Virus record (IMG/VR): IMGVR_UViG_3300021963_004615
Span: 1 to 46,131 of that record
Source of the DNA: a virus
DNA: 46,131 nucleotides
Strand: one strand, 5' to 3'
Part shown: positions 1 through 7,873 of the stretch, one piece after another
How the letters are laid out: every line of letters begins with the position of its first letter
Position numbering within the stretch: position 1 is the stretch's first letter
Program-made: the position numbers and the translations under genes
The notes under the pieces: generated by a model
The model's database searches: none
What the model saw: the letters and a program-made list of their open reading frames with translations, nothing else
What the model was told of the DNA's origin: nothing

Positions 1-2
1 AT

Positions 3-251
3 AACTGTCCTAATTGTGGAAAAGCAATTAAAGATGCTTTACGTGTTTATAACAAAGAAGAAGGTGCTGATTTAAGTACAGGTAAATGTTTGTCTGCAAT
101 GACGGCAAATGGTGCAAGTAATCAAGCTATTGAACTCTTTATGGAGTTATTTACAGATAGCATGATTGGCTTTCTAGGTCAGATGGGTTACCCTGCTGAT
201 CAGTTTGAAATCAATGTAAAACTAAAAGATGGACAAGCAACAAAGTCTTAG
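3..251 (+). CDS. C-terminal part of a zinc-ribbon-like protein (cut by window edge)
   Basis: An open frame enters from the left edge and gives 82 residues before a TAG stop. It begins N-C-P-N-C-G-K, a CxxC knuckle as found in zinc ribbons, followed by a helical-looking tail ending DGQATKS. The rest of the protein lies outside the window, so a second Cys pair cannot be checked. Its last 23 bases overlap the start of the metallopeptidase/VWA gene in another frame, which suggests co-transcription and coupled translation. I do not recognise the family; a role with the MoxR/VWA pair is only suggested by position. Confidence 0.65.
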   Translation, partial: NCPNCGKAIKDALRVYNKEEGADLSTGKCLSAMTANGASNQAIELFMELFTDSMIGFLGQMGYPADQFEINVKLKDGQATKS

Positions 252-1542
252 TAAAACAGCTAAAGATTTGATGTTGAAAGAGCCCTATTACGGGTTCTTT
301 CTCATTATGTTGAATAAGTTGTGGAGTAAAAGAATACCTACTGCAGGTGTTAGTAAGAACGGTATCAATTATCAGTTAGTGGTAAATGATGAGTTCTGGG
401 AAAGCTTGACTGATATGCATAGGCTAGGCTTACTTAAGCATGAGCTATTGCATATTGCATTTGGTCATCTTACAACTGTATTTAAGTTTAGTGACAGAAA
501 GTTGGCAAATATTGCCATGGATATGGAAATTAATCAGTATATTGATAGTTCCTGGCTTCCAGGTGGAGAATTAACTCCAGACCAATTCAAACAACTTAAA
601 GAATCTGTTAAAGCTGAATTAGAAACAGCCAAAGAGAATGGTGCTTCTGTTGAAGATCTTCTTGCTATTAGTAAAAAACTTCCTGCAAGAGGTATCATGA
701 TTGATGATTATGCTGAGCTTAATTTAGACAGAAAAGCAGGTGCTAGATACTATTATGATAAACTTAAAGAAGCAAAAGATAAGAAAGATCAAACCGGCTC
801 AAGTGGGTCACCATCATTTGATGACTTATGTGACCAAATGGATGGGGATGCAGATGGTGAAGGCCTACCTGACCACAGTACATGGGATGAGTTTGAGAAC
901 CTTAGCGAAGCAGAACAGAAGCTTATTGATAAGCAGTTACAGAAAGTCCTTGGAGATGCCAAAGAACAAACTCTCAAGAAAAGAGGATCAGTTCCCGGTG
1001 AAATTGAAGGGGTCATTGTCATTGAGGAAATAGTAGCACCTAAGTTTGATTGGAGAGGTTATATCAGAAGATTTACCGGAATCAGCACTAAAGTCTTTAC
1101 TAAAAAGATTAGAAGAAAAGAGAATAGAAGATTCTCTGAAAATCCAGGTCTTAAGATAAAGATGAAACAACACATGTTATTAGCTATTGATACCTCAGGT
1201 TCAGTAAGTGATTCTGAGCTAAAAGAATTTATGAATGAGATTCATCATATCTATAAAGCAGGTGTTGATATTACTATAGTGCAGTGCGATACCAGTATCC
1301 GTAGCATTGAACCTTATAAAGGTAAGAATGACCTTAAAGTACATGGAAGAGGTGGTACTCAATTTGATCCCGTCCTCAATTATTATAATGAAAACAGTAA
1401 AAAGTATACAAGCCTAGTATATTTTACTGATGGAGAGTGTGATGCAAATGTAAAACCAAAAGGTAATGTCCTTTGGGTTATATCAGAGAGATCAGCGTTA
1501 AATGAAGACCTTCCCGGAAAAGTGATCAAACTTGAACTTTAA
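229..1542 (+). CDS. DUF2201-type metallopeptidase / VWA-domain protein
   Basis: A 437-residue protein with two parts. The N-terminal part carries HELLH at residues 71-75, the zinc-binding HExxH of the putative metallopeptidase domain found in DUF2201 proteins. The C-terminal part is a von Willebrand A fold with a MIDAS site, AIDTSGS (Asp321), then GRGGTQF and YFTDGECD. An acidic linker lies between them (around residues 195-230). Such proteins normally partner a MoxR-type AAA+ ATPase, and that partner is encoded just downstream. Known MoxR-VWA pairs act as chaperones or metal-insertion and remodelling machines; the target here is unknown. The last eight residues, GKVIKLEL, reappear at the end of the endonuclease gene that follows. 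The ATG at 229 lies inside the preceding gene. Confidence 0.88.
   Translation: MDKQQSLSKTAKDLMLKEPYYGFFLIMLNKLWSKRIPTAGVSKNGINYQLVVNDEFWESLTDMHRLGLLKHELLHIAFGHLTTVFKFSDRKLANIAMDMEINQYIDSSWLPGGELTPDQFKQLKESVKAELETAKENGASVEDLLAISKKLPARGIMIDDYAELNLDRKAGARYYYDKLKEAKDKKDQTGSSGSPSFDDLCDQMDGDADGEGLPDHSTWDEFENLSEAEQKLIDKQLQKVLGDAKEQTLKKRGSVPGEIEGVIVIEEIVAPKFDWRGYIRRFTGISTKVFTKKIRRKENRRFSENPGLKIKMKQHMLLAIDTSGSVSDSELKEFMNEIHHIYKAGVDITIVQCDTSIRSIEPYKGKNDLKVHGRGGTQFDPVLNYYNENSKKYTSLVYFTDGECDANVKPKGNVLWVISERSALNEDLPGKVIKLEL
1516..1542 (+). repeat. Recoded terminal repeat, copy in VWA gene
   Basis: Last eight codons plus stop of the VWA gene. They encode GKVIKLEL, identical in protein to 2301-2327 at the end of the next gene. 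The two 24-base coding stretches differ at eight positions and every difference is synonymous (for example both Leu codons are CTT here and TTA there). The protein-level identity at two adjacent C-termini looks like a captured or replaced gene end rather than a recent DNA duplication. Confidence 0.7.
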
Positions 1543-1575
1543 TTCCAATTTTATTACTTAATCACATTTTTTATG

Positions 1576-1583
1576 TATATTTG
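1576..1583 (+). promoter_or_regulatory. TAnnTTTG promoter box of the first GIY-YIG gene
   Basis: TATATTTG matches the Bacteroidota -7 consensus TAnnTTTG and lies three bases before the ATG at 1587. A start of transcription at the usual distance would fall at or next to the start codon, giving a leaderless or nearly leaderless message. No convincing -33 TTG box is visible. The same layout precedes the genes at 2815 and 11449. Confidence 0.5.
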
Positions 1584-1586
1584 TAT

Positions 1587-2327
1587 ATGAAGTTAAAACA
1601 TCAAAAACAGGATATACATAAGAAGTGTGGAGTGTATATCATAAGTACAAGTTCCCATAGATACGTGGGTAGCAGTGTTGATATATACTCTAGATATAAA
1701 CAGCATTTAAATTCTCTAAAGAGGGGTAATCATTACAATGAATTTCTTCAAAGAGTGTATAATTTGTATAGAGAAGAAATGACTTTTACTGTTATTGAAT
1801 TTTGTGAAAACTATCTTGAGAAAGAAGCACATTACATTAATTATTATGAATGTGATATCAATGCTGAAAGAGATCCTGTAAGTAGAAAAAAGAGTGAAAT
1901 CACAAAAGAAAAGTTGAGAATGGCTAACACTAATAAAAGGTTAGGTAAGGACAATCATGCTTCAATTAAGGTATATCAATATACGTTAGATGGTTGTTAT
2001 GTAAATGAGTACAGTAGTATAAGGGAAGCTGCATTAGCTGTTAACGGTAATGAGCAGTCCATAGGAGATGCTGCAAGTGGAAATTATAAATCTTCTAGGG
2101 GTTTTCAATGGAGAAAGGAAAAGTTTGATGTTATATCAAGTATTTCTAAGAGAGATAGAAAACCATATTCAATTAAGAAGATTAGCATATTTGATGGAGT
2201 TGAAACAACTGTTGTATCAAGTATTAAAGAAGCTGCACTATTATTAAATGCCAATGAAGGCACAGTTAGAAAAGCTCTTACACATGGATTTAAGTGTAAA
2301 GGCAAGGTAATTAAATTAGAATTATAA
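1587..2327 (+). CDS. GIY-YIG homing endonuclease, free-standing, fused to a gene-end copy
   Basis: 246 residues from the ATG at 1587; a TTG at 1581 in the same frame is less likely because it overlaps the promoter box. The N-terminal nuclease domain shows GVY (residues 15-17), YVG (26-28), an Arg/Tyr/His helix and the metal-binding Glu in LEKEAHYI (about residue 80). Two DNA-binding repeats of the NUMOD1/IENR1 type follow, one around VYQYTLDG and one around SSIKEAALLL. There is no group I intron core in the short spacers on either side (44 and 11 bases), so it is not intron-borne. Its C-terminus GKVIKLEL repeats that of the VWA protein upstream. It separates the VWA gene from its ATPase partner. 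A homing enzyme cutting the VWA gene end is my inference. Confidence 0.88.
   Translation: MKLKHQKQDIHKKCGVYIISTSSHRYVGSSVDIYSRYKQHLNSLKRGNHYNEFLQRVYNLYREEMTFTVIEFCENYLEKEAHYINYYECDINAERDPVSRKKSEITKEKLRMANTNKRLGKDNHASIKVYQYTLDGCYVNEYSSIREAALAVNGNEQSIGDAASGNYKSSRGFQWRKEKFDVISSISKRDRKPYSIKKISIFDGVETTVVSSIKEAALLLNANEGTVRKALTHGFKCKGKVIKLEL
2301..2327 (+). repeat. Recoded terminal repeat, copy in GIY-YIG gene
   Basis: Last eight codons plus stop of the first GIY-YIG gene, encoding GKVIKLEL as at 1516-1542 but with TTA leucine codons and other third-base changes. If the endonuclease cassette entered the VWA gene near its end, this copy would be the displaced original end and the copy at 1516-1542 the one brought in by the cassette. 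The alternative that the DNA-binding repeat ends this way by chance is possible but unlikely for eight residues at matching positions. Confidence 0.65.
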
Positions 2328-2338
2328 AAACAAAAGTT

Positions 2339-2758
2339 ATGAGTCAAGTACAATTGAATGTAGAAGAATTAAAAGATTTTATCAAACACATGGTTAACAA
2401 TAACCAGCATATTCAAGCTCAAGGAAAAGTTCCTGTAGCAATTAACATTGAGGGTGATGCCGGTCTTGGCAAGACTTCTGCTATTATGCAGTTGGGTAAA
2501 GAGATGAATATGCAAGTTGTAAAACTTAATTTATCTCAATTGGAAGAGTTAGGTGACTTGGTTGGTTTTCCTGTGAAAGAATTTGAAATTCAGAATGCTG
2601 AAGGAAAAACTAAATGGATTGGTGAAGCACAAGTACAAATGGCTTTACAAAAAGGTTTTAAAGTTGTGGCTAAGAGAATGTCTCATGCTGCTCCTGAATG
2701 GATTCAAGGTAAAGGTGAGGGTGGCTTCTTAGTATTGGATGACTATACTCGTGCGGAT
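2339..2758 (+). CDS. MoxR-like AAA+ ATPase, exon 1 (N-terminal 140 residues)
   Basis: First exon of an ATPase of the MoxR/dynein-related type. Walker A is GDAGLGKTS (residues 39-47) and Walker B is LVLDDYTRAD (Asp134, Asp135). The frame meets TAA at 2759-2761, the first three bases of a group I intron. Joining base 2758 to 3807 gives DDYTRAD-HRFMQAT, which restores the usual region after Walker B and continues through sensor 1 (ILTTNPDNGDYN) in exon 2. The spliced protein is 389 residues, a normal length. It is the natural partner of the VWA protein encoded upstream. Without splicing only a truncated nucleotide-binding fragment would be made. Confidence 0.88.
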
Positions 2759-2802
2759 TAACAAAATATGCAGTCTAATAGTGTTAGTGTGAATAATTTA
2801 AA

Positions 2803-2810
2803 TATCTTTG
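2803..2810 (+). promoter_or_regulatory. TAnnTTTG promoter box of the intron endonuclease
   Basis: TATCTTTG matches TAnnTTTG and lies four bases before the ATG at 2815, inside the intron. It would let the endonuclease be made from its own short transcript, independently of splicing of the ATPase message. No clear -33 element is seen. Confidence 0.45.
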
Positions 2811-2814
2811 TGAT

Positions 2815-3564
2815 ATGGAAAAATTAAACACACAGACTCTTAAGACAGCATTAAAGAGTATAGGAGTCTATAAAATTAAAATTAATGATAAAGAGTACAT
2901 CGGTAGCTCTTGTAATATTGGTCACAGGTTAAAACACCATTTGTGGTCTCTTGAAAACTTAAAACATCACAATAGAACAATGCAAAACTTGTACAACAAG
3001 TATGGTAAAGAAGAACTTTACTTTACTATTGTAGAAGAGTGTTCAGATGATATTTTAATAGAAAGAGAAGCTTACTACATTAGTACACTTAATCCTTACA
3101 TAAATCATATATTAGATCCACAAACTTTAGTTAGGGATGATATATATAAACAAAGGTTAAGTGCGGCTAAGAAAAAAGCTTATGCAAATGGTTTAAAACC
3201 TCACAATCTTAAAGCAGTACATAAATATTCACTTGATAAAGGTGATTATTTAGAAAGTTTTGAATCTCTTACAGCCGCTGCTAAGTCTATTAATGCTAAA
3301 AGTATTAATGGTATAAAAGCAGTTTGTAAAGGTGATGTATCTTCTGCAGGAGGATTTATATGGTCTTTTACTTATAACATCAATATGTTATATAGACTGA
3401 AAGAGTACAAATTACAACCAGTATTACAATTTACTACTGATAATATTTTTATCAAAAAATGGGAGTCTATAACTGAAGCAAGTAAAGAACTTGGTATCTC
3501 TAATATTAATAGAGCAATATCTAAGGACTTAACTGCTGGAGGGTATAGATGGAAAAAAGCATAA
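2815..3564 (+). CDS. GIY-YIG homing endonuclease inside the group I intron
   Basis: 249 residues. The nuclease domain has GVY (17-19), YIG (28-30), an Arg/His helix (HRLKHHL) and the catalytic Glu in LIEREAYYI. Two NUMOD1/IENR1-type DNA-binding repeats follow: VHKYSLDKGDYLESF with GGFIWS, and VLQFTTDN with GGYRWKK. The stop codon lies only four bases before the guide sequence that pairs with both exons, so the gene occupies almost the whole P1 loop. By analogy with intron endonucleases of this family it should cut intronless ATPase alleles near the codon after Walker B. It resembles the gene at 1587 in architecture but the sequences differ widely, so they are not a recent duplication. Confidence 0.92.
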   Translation: MEKLNTQTLKTALKSIGVYKIKINDKEYIGSSCNIGHRLKHHLWSLENLKHHNRTMQNLYNKYGKEELYFTIVEECSDDILIEREAYYISTLNPYINHILDPQTLVRDDIYKQRLSAAKKKAYANGLKPHNLKAVHKYSLDKGDYLESFESLTAAAKSINAKSINGIKAVCKGDVSSAGGFIWSFTYNINMLYRLKEYKLQPVLQFTTDNIFIKKWESITEASKELGISNINRAISKDLTAGGYRWKKA

Positions 3565-3806
3565 AGCGGGTGGTCCGCAATAAATTCCGTGAATTCAGGG
3601 AAACTCCAGAGATGGACAATCCTGAGCCAAGCCTTATAGGGATATAAGGAAGGTGCAACGACTAGTGTATGGAGTCTAGAACAGACAGTAAAACACCAAG
3701 AGCGCGGAACACATAGAAATATGTGATGATATAGTCTGACCTGTAGATATAATCTAAAAGAAACTACAGAATCATAGGATAAAGAGCCTATGAGTTAACA
3801 ATAATG

Positions 3807-4556
3807 CACCGCTTTATGCAAGCAACAATGGAAATCTTGGACCGTCAAGAATATGTATCATGGAAGCTTCCTAAGAACTGGCATGTTATCTTGACTACTA
3901 ATCCAGACAATGGTGACTATAATGTTACCTCTTTGGATGTAGCTCAAAAGACCCGCTTTGTGTCTGTTGAGTTGAAATATGATGTGAATGTTTGGGCTAA
4001 ATGGGCTGAGACTGCAGGTATTGATGGTAGATGTATCAACTTTATGTTGATGAACCCGGAGCTTGTTACACAACGTGTTAATCCAAGATCTGTGACTACA
4101 TTCTTTAATGCTATCAGTTCTATTCCCAAGTTTGAAGACAGCTTGCCTATCATTCAAATGATTGGTGAAGGTTCTGTAGGAGTAGACTTCAGCTCTATGT
4201 TCACTATGTTTATTAATAACAAGTTGGATAGAATCATTAGTCCTGAAGATATCATGACTAAGGATGAGCAGTATGTGATGAATGCTCTCACAAATGCAGT
4301 AGGTCAAGATGATGACTTCCGTGCTGATATTTCTAGTGTGATTTCTACAAGGATTATTAACTATTCTTTGGTGCATGCAGAAAATAAATCAGTTCCGGAT
4401 CCAATGATCAACCGCTTGGTAAAATTAACCACAGACTGTAAGGCATTTACTGATGACTTGAGATATTTTATGATCAAGGAGATTGTAAATGGTAACAAGT
4501 TGAAGTTCAGCAAGTTGATGATGAACAACAATGTTGTTAAAATGGCAGTTAAGTAA
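3807..4556 (+). CDS. MoxR-like AAA+ ATPase, exon 2 (C-terminal 249 residues)
   Basis: Continues the ATPase from HRFMQAT. It contains the sensor 1 strand (VILTTNPDNGDYN), an arginine-finger region (DVAQKTRFVSVEL) and the C-terminal lid (NPRSVTTFFNAIS). The ATG at 3804 would give an open frame but its three bases belong to the intron by the P10 pairing and the terminal G; the exon starts with CAC. The gene ends with TAA and is followed ten bases later by a terminator hairpin, closing the first operon. Function is as given for exon 1: ATP-driven remodelling together with the VWA protein. Confidence 0.88.
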   Translation, partial: HRFMQATMEILDRQEYVSWKLPKNWHVILTTNPDNGDYNVTSLDVAQKTRFVSVELKYDVNVWAKWAETAGIDGRCINFMLMNPELVTQRVNPRSVTTFFNAISSIPKFEDSLPIIQMIGEGSVGVDFSSMFTMFINNKLDRIISPEDIMTKDEQYVMNALTNAVGQDDDFRADISSVISTRIINYSLVHAENKSVPDPMINRLVKLTTDCKAFTDDLRYFMIKEIVNGNKLKFSKLMMNNNVVKMAVK

Positions 4557-4565
4557 TAATCAATC

Positions 4566-4589
4566 AGGGGAGGTAACACTCCCCTTTTT
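4566..4589 (+). terminator. Rho-independent terminator after the ATPase gene
   Basis: AGGGGAG (4566-4572) pairs with CTCCCCT (4579-4585), seven base pairs with a six-base loop, followed by a T-run. It separates the ATPase operon from the next gene at 4602. Confidence 0.85.
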
Positions 4590-4601
4590 AAACTATTAAG
4601 A

Positions 4602-5900
4602 ATGGATAAAAATATTTTAGTTATAAAAAGTAATGACCTAGAAACTCACTTTGAAAGTAATACTACTCAGGAAATAACTTTTAATATAGAAAGTTTTCTT
4701 GGTGATTTTAATGCAGAGAGCAGTAGTTTGTTGAATATTGTAAAAGAACCTTATGTTCCTCAAAAAGGAGATAAGATTTATTTCTTACCCCAGGTAAGTG
4801 TTCCAAGAGTTAAATTTAAGAATGTCTCTGTAGAGTATGGTATCAAAACTGTGAGAGATCCTAAGGCAGCTAATGTTTTCTTTGGTTGTTCTAGAAGTAT
4901 TCATAGTATGACTAATAATGTGTGGCATTACCGAGCACAAGTCAAAGATTTTCTTGAGTTCATTAAAGTTATAGACCATAGACTAGATGATCATACTAGA
5001 GATGTACTTGAAACAGCATTAGAATTCTATGAAAAAGATCATATTGGTGTTAGTTGGAACATCATGAACTGTATGGTTGCTACTGTACCGGATGCACAAG
5101 TAAGCAGACATAGTCAAAGACTTGTTTATATTGATGATGATTACAAAGAAGAATTTATCAATCTTCAATTAATTAAGATCTATGATGAGTCTAGTGTAAT
5201 TGATATCCTAAATGGCGAAGAGGCTACAGTAATTGATGAGCCTATGTATGAACATCTCCGTGAAATGTTTAATAGTTCAGATACAGATAATCATGTACTT
5301 GCTATGGAGATCATGGCAAATTCTAAGTACACTGAAAGTTTGATTTATCTTGAGCTATTGTTTCATTTCCATGCTAACAGAATGATGGATAGCACTACTA
5401 AAAACCATGTCAACTTTAAGTCCCTTGTAAGTTATTTGGGTAAAGAGTTGAGATATCTTTATACAGATCTTGATGGGGTTGTTGACAGCTTGATAAAGAA
5501 AGATCAGTTTACTCCAGATAAAATGGAAATTGTCATGAATCATCTGAATGGGATTATTACTCAAACAGGAGATAGCAAGCATTTTACTGTAAAGACTATC
5601 ACTATTCATCCTGATTTTATTGCTCAGTTAGGTACTAACTTTACTTATCAAGTACAAGATGACTATATTAGTCCTGAAGTTCCTGTTGAAATGGAAGAAG
5701 AAGAAAGAGTATCTGTTCCGGAAATTGAAACTATAGTTGATGAAGAAGATCTCTTAGAAGAAGCTATCACTAGAGTTGAAAGAGCAGACAACAAAGCTGT
5801 ATTAGTGGAACTTGAAGAGCAAATACAAGCTTCAGAACCTGTATCAAATAACAATCAAATAACACAAACAAATGAGTCTAATGACCTTGACTGGTTCTGA
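4602..5900 (+). CDS. Conserved-type phage protein of unknown function with acidic tail
   Basis: 432 residues; I do not recognise the fold. The first 340 or so residues look globular, mixed alpha/beta. From about residue 365 the chain is very acidic and low in complexity (for example EMEEEERVSVPEI) and ends NDLDWF. Acidic residues capped by a terminal aromatic are typical of the C-terminal tips of single-stranded DNA-binding proteins, which recruit other replication proteins. It opens the operon that continues with the exonuclease, whose start it overlaps by 29 bases, so a role in DNA replication or recombination is likely. An assignment as SSB would need a structural match. Confidence 0.8.
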   Translation: MDKNILVIKSNDLETHFESNTTQEITFNIESFLGDFNAESSSLLNIVKEPYVPQKGDKIYFLPQVSVPRVKFKNVSVEYGIKTVRDPKAANVFFGCSRSIHSMTNNVWHYRAQVKDFLEFIKVIDHRLDDHTRDVLETALEFYEKDHIGVSWNIMNCMVATVPDAQVSRHSQRLVYIDDDYKEEFINLQLIKIYDESSVIDILNGEEATVIDEPMYEHLREMFNSSDTDNHVLAMEIMANSKYTESLIYLELLFHFHANRMMDSTTKNHVNFKSLVSYLGKELRYLYTDLDGVVDSLIKKDQFTPDKMEIVMNHLNGIITQTGDSKHFTVKTITIHPDFIAQLGTNFTYQVQDDYISPEVPVEMEEEERVSVPEIETIVDEEDLLEEAITRVERADNKAVLVELEEQIQASEPVSNNNQITQTNESNDLDWF

Positions 5901-6891
5901 TGAACTAGAATTATTCTACAAAAAACCATTTTGGTTTAGTTACAGTAGCATTAATAAGCTATTGTTCTCACCTAGGATGTTTTACAGTCATTATGTTTTG
6001 AATCAGAGAGAAGACAGTACAGACGCGCACCTGGTAGCAGGGCGTGTCTTACACTGTCTCTTATTTGAGCCAGACAATTATGACAAGCAATTTATTAGCA
6101 TGCCAGGTAAATATCCTACGGATAGCCAAAGAAAGATTATTGATACTATTTTCAAGTACCATTGTACTGTTGGAAATAATACATTATCTTTGGATGATTA
6201 CTCTCAAGAAATACTCACAGAACTCCTTACAGCAAATCTCTACCAGTCTCTTAAAACAGATGCTCAAAGACTAGATAAAGTTCTTACACCAGAAAATAAA
6301 TCTTACTTTGATTTCTTAAAAGAAAGTCTTGATAAGACTATAGTTGATGAGGTTACTTTGAATAATTGCAAAGAATCTCTGATAGAACTAAAGTCTAATC
6401 AAGCAGTAAGAGCCCTTTTACAATTGGATAAAACTCCTAATGATGTTCACATAAAAACATTTAGTGAGCACATGATTAGTGTTAATCAGGAGCATTTACC
6501 ATTTGGCTATAAGGGTATCTTAGATAATGTGGTAATGGACTATGAAACCAAGACCTTATTTATCAATGACTTAAAGACAACAGGTAAAGATATTGCATCT
6601 TTCCCGGAGTCTGTAAGCTATTATAAGTATTGGATTCAGGCAGCCATTTATCACAAGCTTGCCTGGGAGAATTTCATTAAACCACTTCCAGATGCTGTTG
6701 AATGGAATATAGTAATTACATTCATAGTAATTGATAAGTACAACCAAGTGTATCCTTACCAGGTAAGCAAAGAATCATTAGAGATGTGGTTAGCTGACTT
6801 TGAAGACATAGAAGATAAGATAAAGTATCACTATGTTAACAGAGAATACAAGTTACCATATGAACTAGCAATTGGTAATGTAAAACTGTAG
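5872..6891 (+). CDS. PD-(D/E)XK exonuclease (RecB/RecE/Cas4-like)
   Basis: 339 residues. The N-terminal motif YSSINKLLFSPRMFY and HLVAGRVLHCLLFEP are typical of RecE/YqaJ-like phage exonucleases. Catalytic residues are visible as GILDNV (Asp218), INDLKTT (Asp233, Lys235) and the supporting Q-A-A-I-Y helix (Gln256). Such enzymes resect double-stranded ends for recombination and genome processing. The start at 5872 overlaps the previous gene by 29 bases; a second ATG a few codons in is possible. The next gene starts three bases after the stop, so translation is probably coupled. Confidence 0.85.
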   Translation: MSLMTLTGSDELELFYKKPFWFSYSSINKLLFSPRMFYSHYVLNQREDSTDAHLVAGRVLHCLLFEPDNYDKQFISMPGKYPTDSQRKIIDTIFKYHCTVGNNTLSLDDYSQEILTELLTANLYQSLKTDAQRLDKVLTPENKSYFDFLKESLDKTIVDEVTLNNCKESLIELKSNQAVRALLQLDKTPNDVHIKTFSEHMISVNQEHLPFGYKGILDNVVMDYETKTLFINDLKTTGKDIASFPESVSYYKYWIQAAIYHKLAWENFIKPLPDAVEWNIVITFIVIDKYNQVYPYQVSKESLEMWLADFEDIEDKIKYHYVNREYKLPYELAIGNVKL

Positions 6892-6894
6892 ATC

Positions 6895-7458
6895 ATGAGA
6901 TTAAATACGCTTTATAGCAAATACTTTCAAAAGTCCAAGATATTCCTGTATCCGCTCTTGGAAATTAAAAGAGGAAGTATAGTTCCTACTGAAACTTATT
7001 TAAGTTGGGGTAGTAGCTATGCTCCCGAGGATATGAAATTAGTATGCAACTACAAACCAGAAGACACAGATAAGTATAACAGCTTTGAAAAGAATGTGTT
7101 GTTAAAACATACCAGATTAGCTGACTATGTTAAGGTGGATGAGGAGCATACTATATTTACATTTGATTTTTCTGATTATGAAAATGAATGGAGACATTTC
7201 ATTAATGGTAAGTACAGCCAGATGAGTGAATCTGTAAAGCGTAAGATCTTAAATTATTTTGAAAAGCACAGTGGTAATCATGTTTATGTAGAAAGCTACT
7301 TATATCCTGAGAAGTATATGAAAAAGTATGCTGAGCTATTAAATGTACCTGTAGAACTCCTTATTTCTGTTGGTGAACTCTGTGACAAGCCTGATTTAGA
7401 AAAAGAAAAGTTACTGATAGAAGTAGCAGATTTGGAAAACTTGAAAATTCTAGATTAA
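6895..7458 (+). CDS. Hypothetical protein, 187 aa
   Basis: Not recognised. It is a soluble, charged protein with two apparent parts: an N-terminal beta-rich half (IFLYPLLEIKRGSIVPTET, WGSSYAPED) and a C-terminal helical half (YLYPEKYMKKYAELLNV). No membrane segment or known catalytic motif is seen. It starts three bases after the exonuclease stop and belongs to the same operon, which suggests a helper role in DNA metabolism. Confidence 0.8.
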   Translation: MRLNTLYSKYFQKSKIFLYPLLEIKRGSIVPTETYLSWGSSYAPEDMKLVCNYKPEDTDKYNSFEKNVLLKHTRLADYVKVDEEHTIFTFDFSDYENEWRHFINGKYSQMSESVKRKILNYFEKHSGNHVYVESYLYPEKYMKKYAELLNVPVELLISVGELCDKPDLEKEKLLIEVADLENLKILD

Positions 7459-7489
7459 TTTGTATTAAATTTATAAAAAAAACTAACAC

Positions 7490-7849
7490 ATGAGTGAAAA
7501 CACAATGATGCTTGTCCAAGCTACTTGGCAAGAAAATCAAACTTTTAGAATGATTCCTATTAGTGAGTCATGTCCATATGTAGAATGTATCTTTGATCCG
7601 GGAACTAAGGTTTTTGTTATCATCTCTAAGATTAAGAGAGTGTCTCTACAGATGCTTCCTAAATTGGATGAGTATGGTCAACCTATTACAGGAGCAAAAG
7701 GACACAAGGAAGAAAGAAACAAGATTGAAGTATTCCAAGAGTTCTACATTGAAGACAAAGCAGCTGTTGACAGCTTGATTCAATTGTTTGCAGTTAATGC
7801 AAAGAAGTTTGATTACAAACAATTTATGGCAGTAGAAGCAGCTGAGTAA
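7490..7849 (+). CDS. Hypothetical protein, 119 aa
   Basis: A small, compact, probably beta-rich protein with no recognised domain. It has a central charged stretch (GAKGHKEERNKIE) likely to be a loop, followed by two helices. The ATG is preceded by an A-rich leader (ATAAAAAAAACTAAC), the usual Bacteroidota-type ribosome site. It is the last gene of its operon: a terminator hairpin follows 24 bases after the stop. Confidence 0.8.
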   Translation: MSENTMMLVQATWQENQTFRMIPISESCPYVECIFDPGTKVFVIISKIKRVSLQMLPKLDEYGQPITGAKGHKEERNKIEVFQEFYIEDKAAVDSLIQLFAVNAKKFDYKQFMAVEAAE

Positions 7850-7873
7850 TCAGTCTATAACCTAAACTAAAAT

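Larger units (their letters stand above)
2759..3806 (+). ncRNA. Group I self-splicing intron with endonuclease in the P1 loop
   Basis: 1048-base intron. Core elements in order: P-like CAGGGAAAC (about 3595), Q-like AATCCTGAGCC (3618-3628), R-like GTGCAACGACTA (3653-3664) and S-like GATATAGTC (3728-3736); GACTA pairs with TAGTC as P7. P8 is CACATA-GAAA-TATGTG (3710-3725). Two 3' hairpins are CTGTAG/CTACAG (3741-3770) and CATAGG/CCTATG (3773-3792). The internal guide GTCCGCA (3573-3579) pairs with the exon end TGCGGAT (2752-2758), putting a U.G wobble at the 5' site; the preceding GGTG (3569-3572) pairs with CACC, the first bases of exon 2, as P10, and the intron ends in G (3806). The guide lies about 810 bases from the 5' site, so the GIY-YIG gene fills the P1 loop. 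Confidence 0.93.

Noticed and set aside
1581-1586. TTG at 1581 as the start of the first GIY-YIG gene
   Set aside because: It overlaps the TAnnTTTG box and adds only two residues; the ATG at 1587 is the more likely start.
1543-2338. A group I intron around the first GIY-YIG gene
   Set aside because: The spacers of 44 and 11 bases hold no P/Q/R/S core or guide sequence, and both neighbouring genes are complete.
3804-3806. ATG at 3804 as the start of an independent gene
   Set aside because: The guide-exon pairings and the intron's terminal G place these bases inside the intron; the exon starts at 3807 and completes the AAA+ domain.
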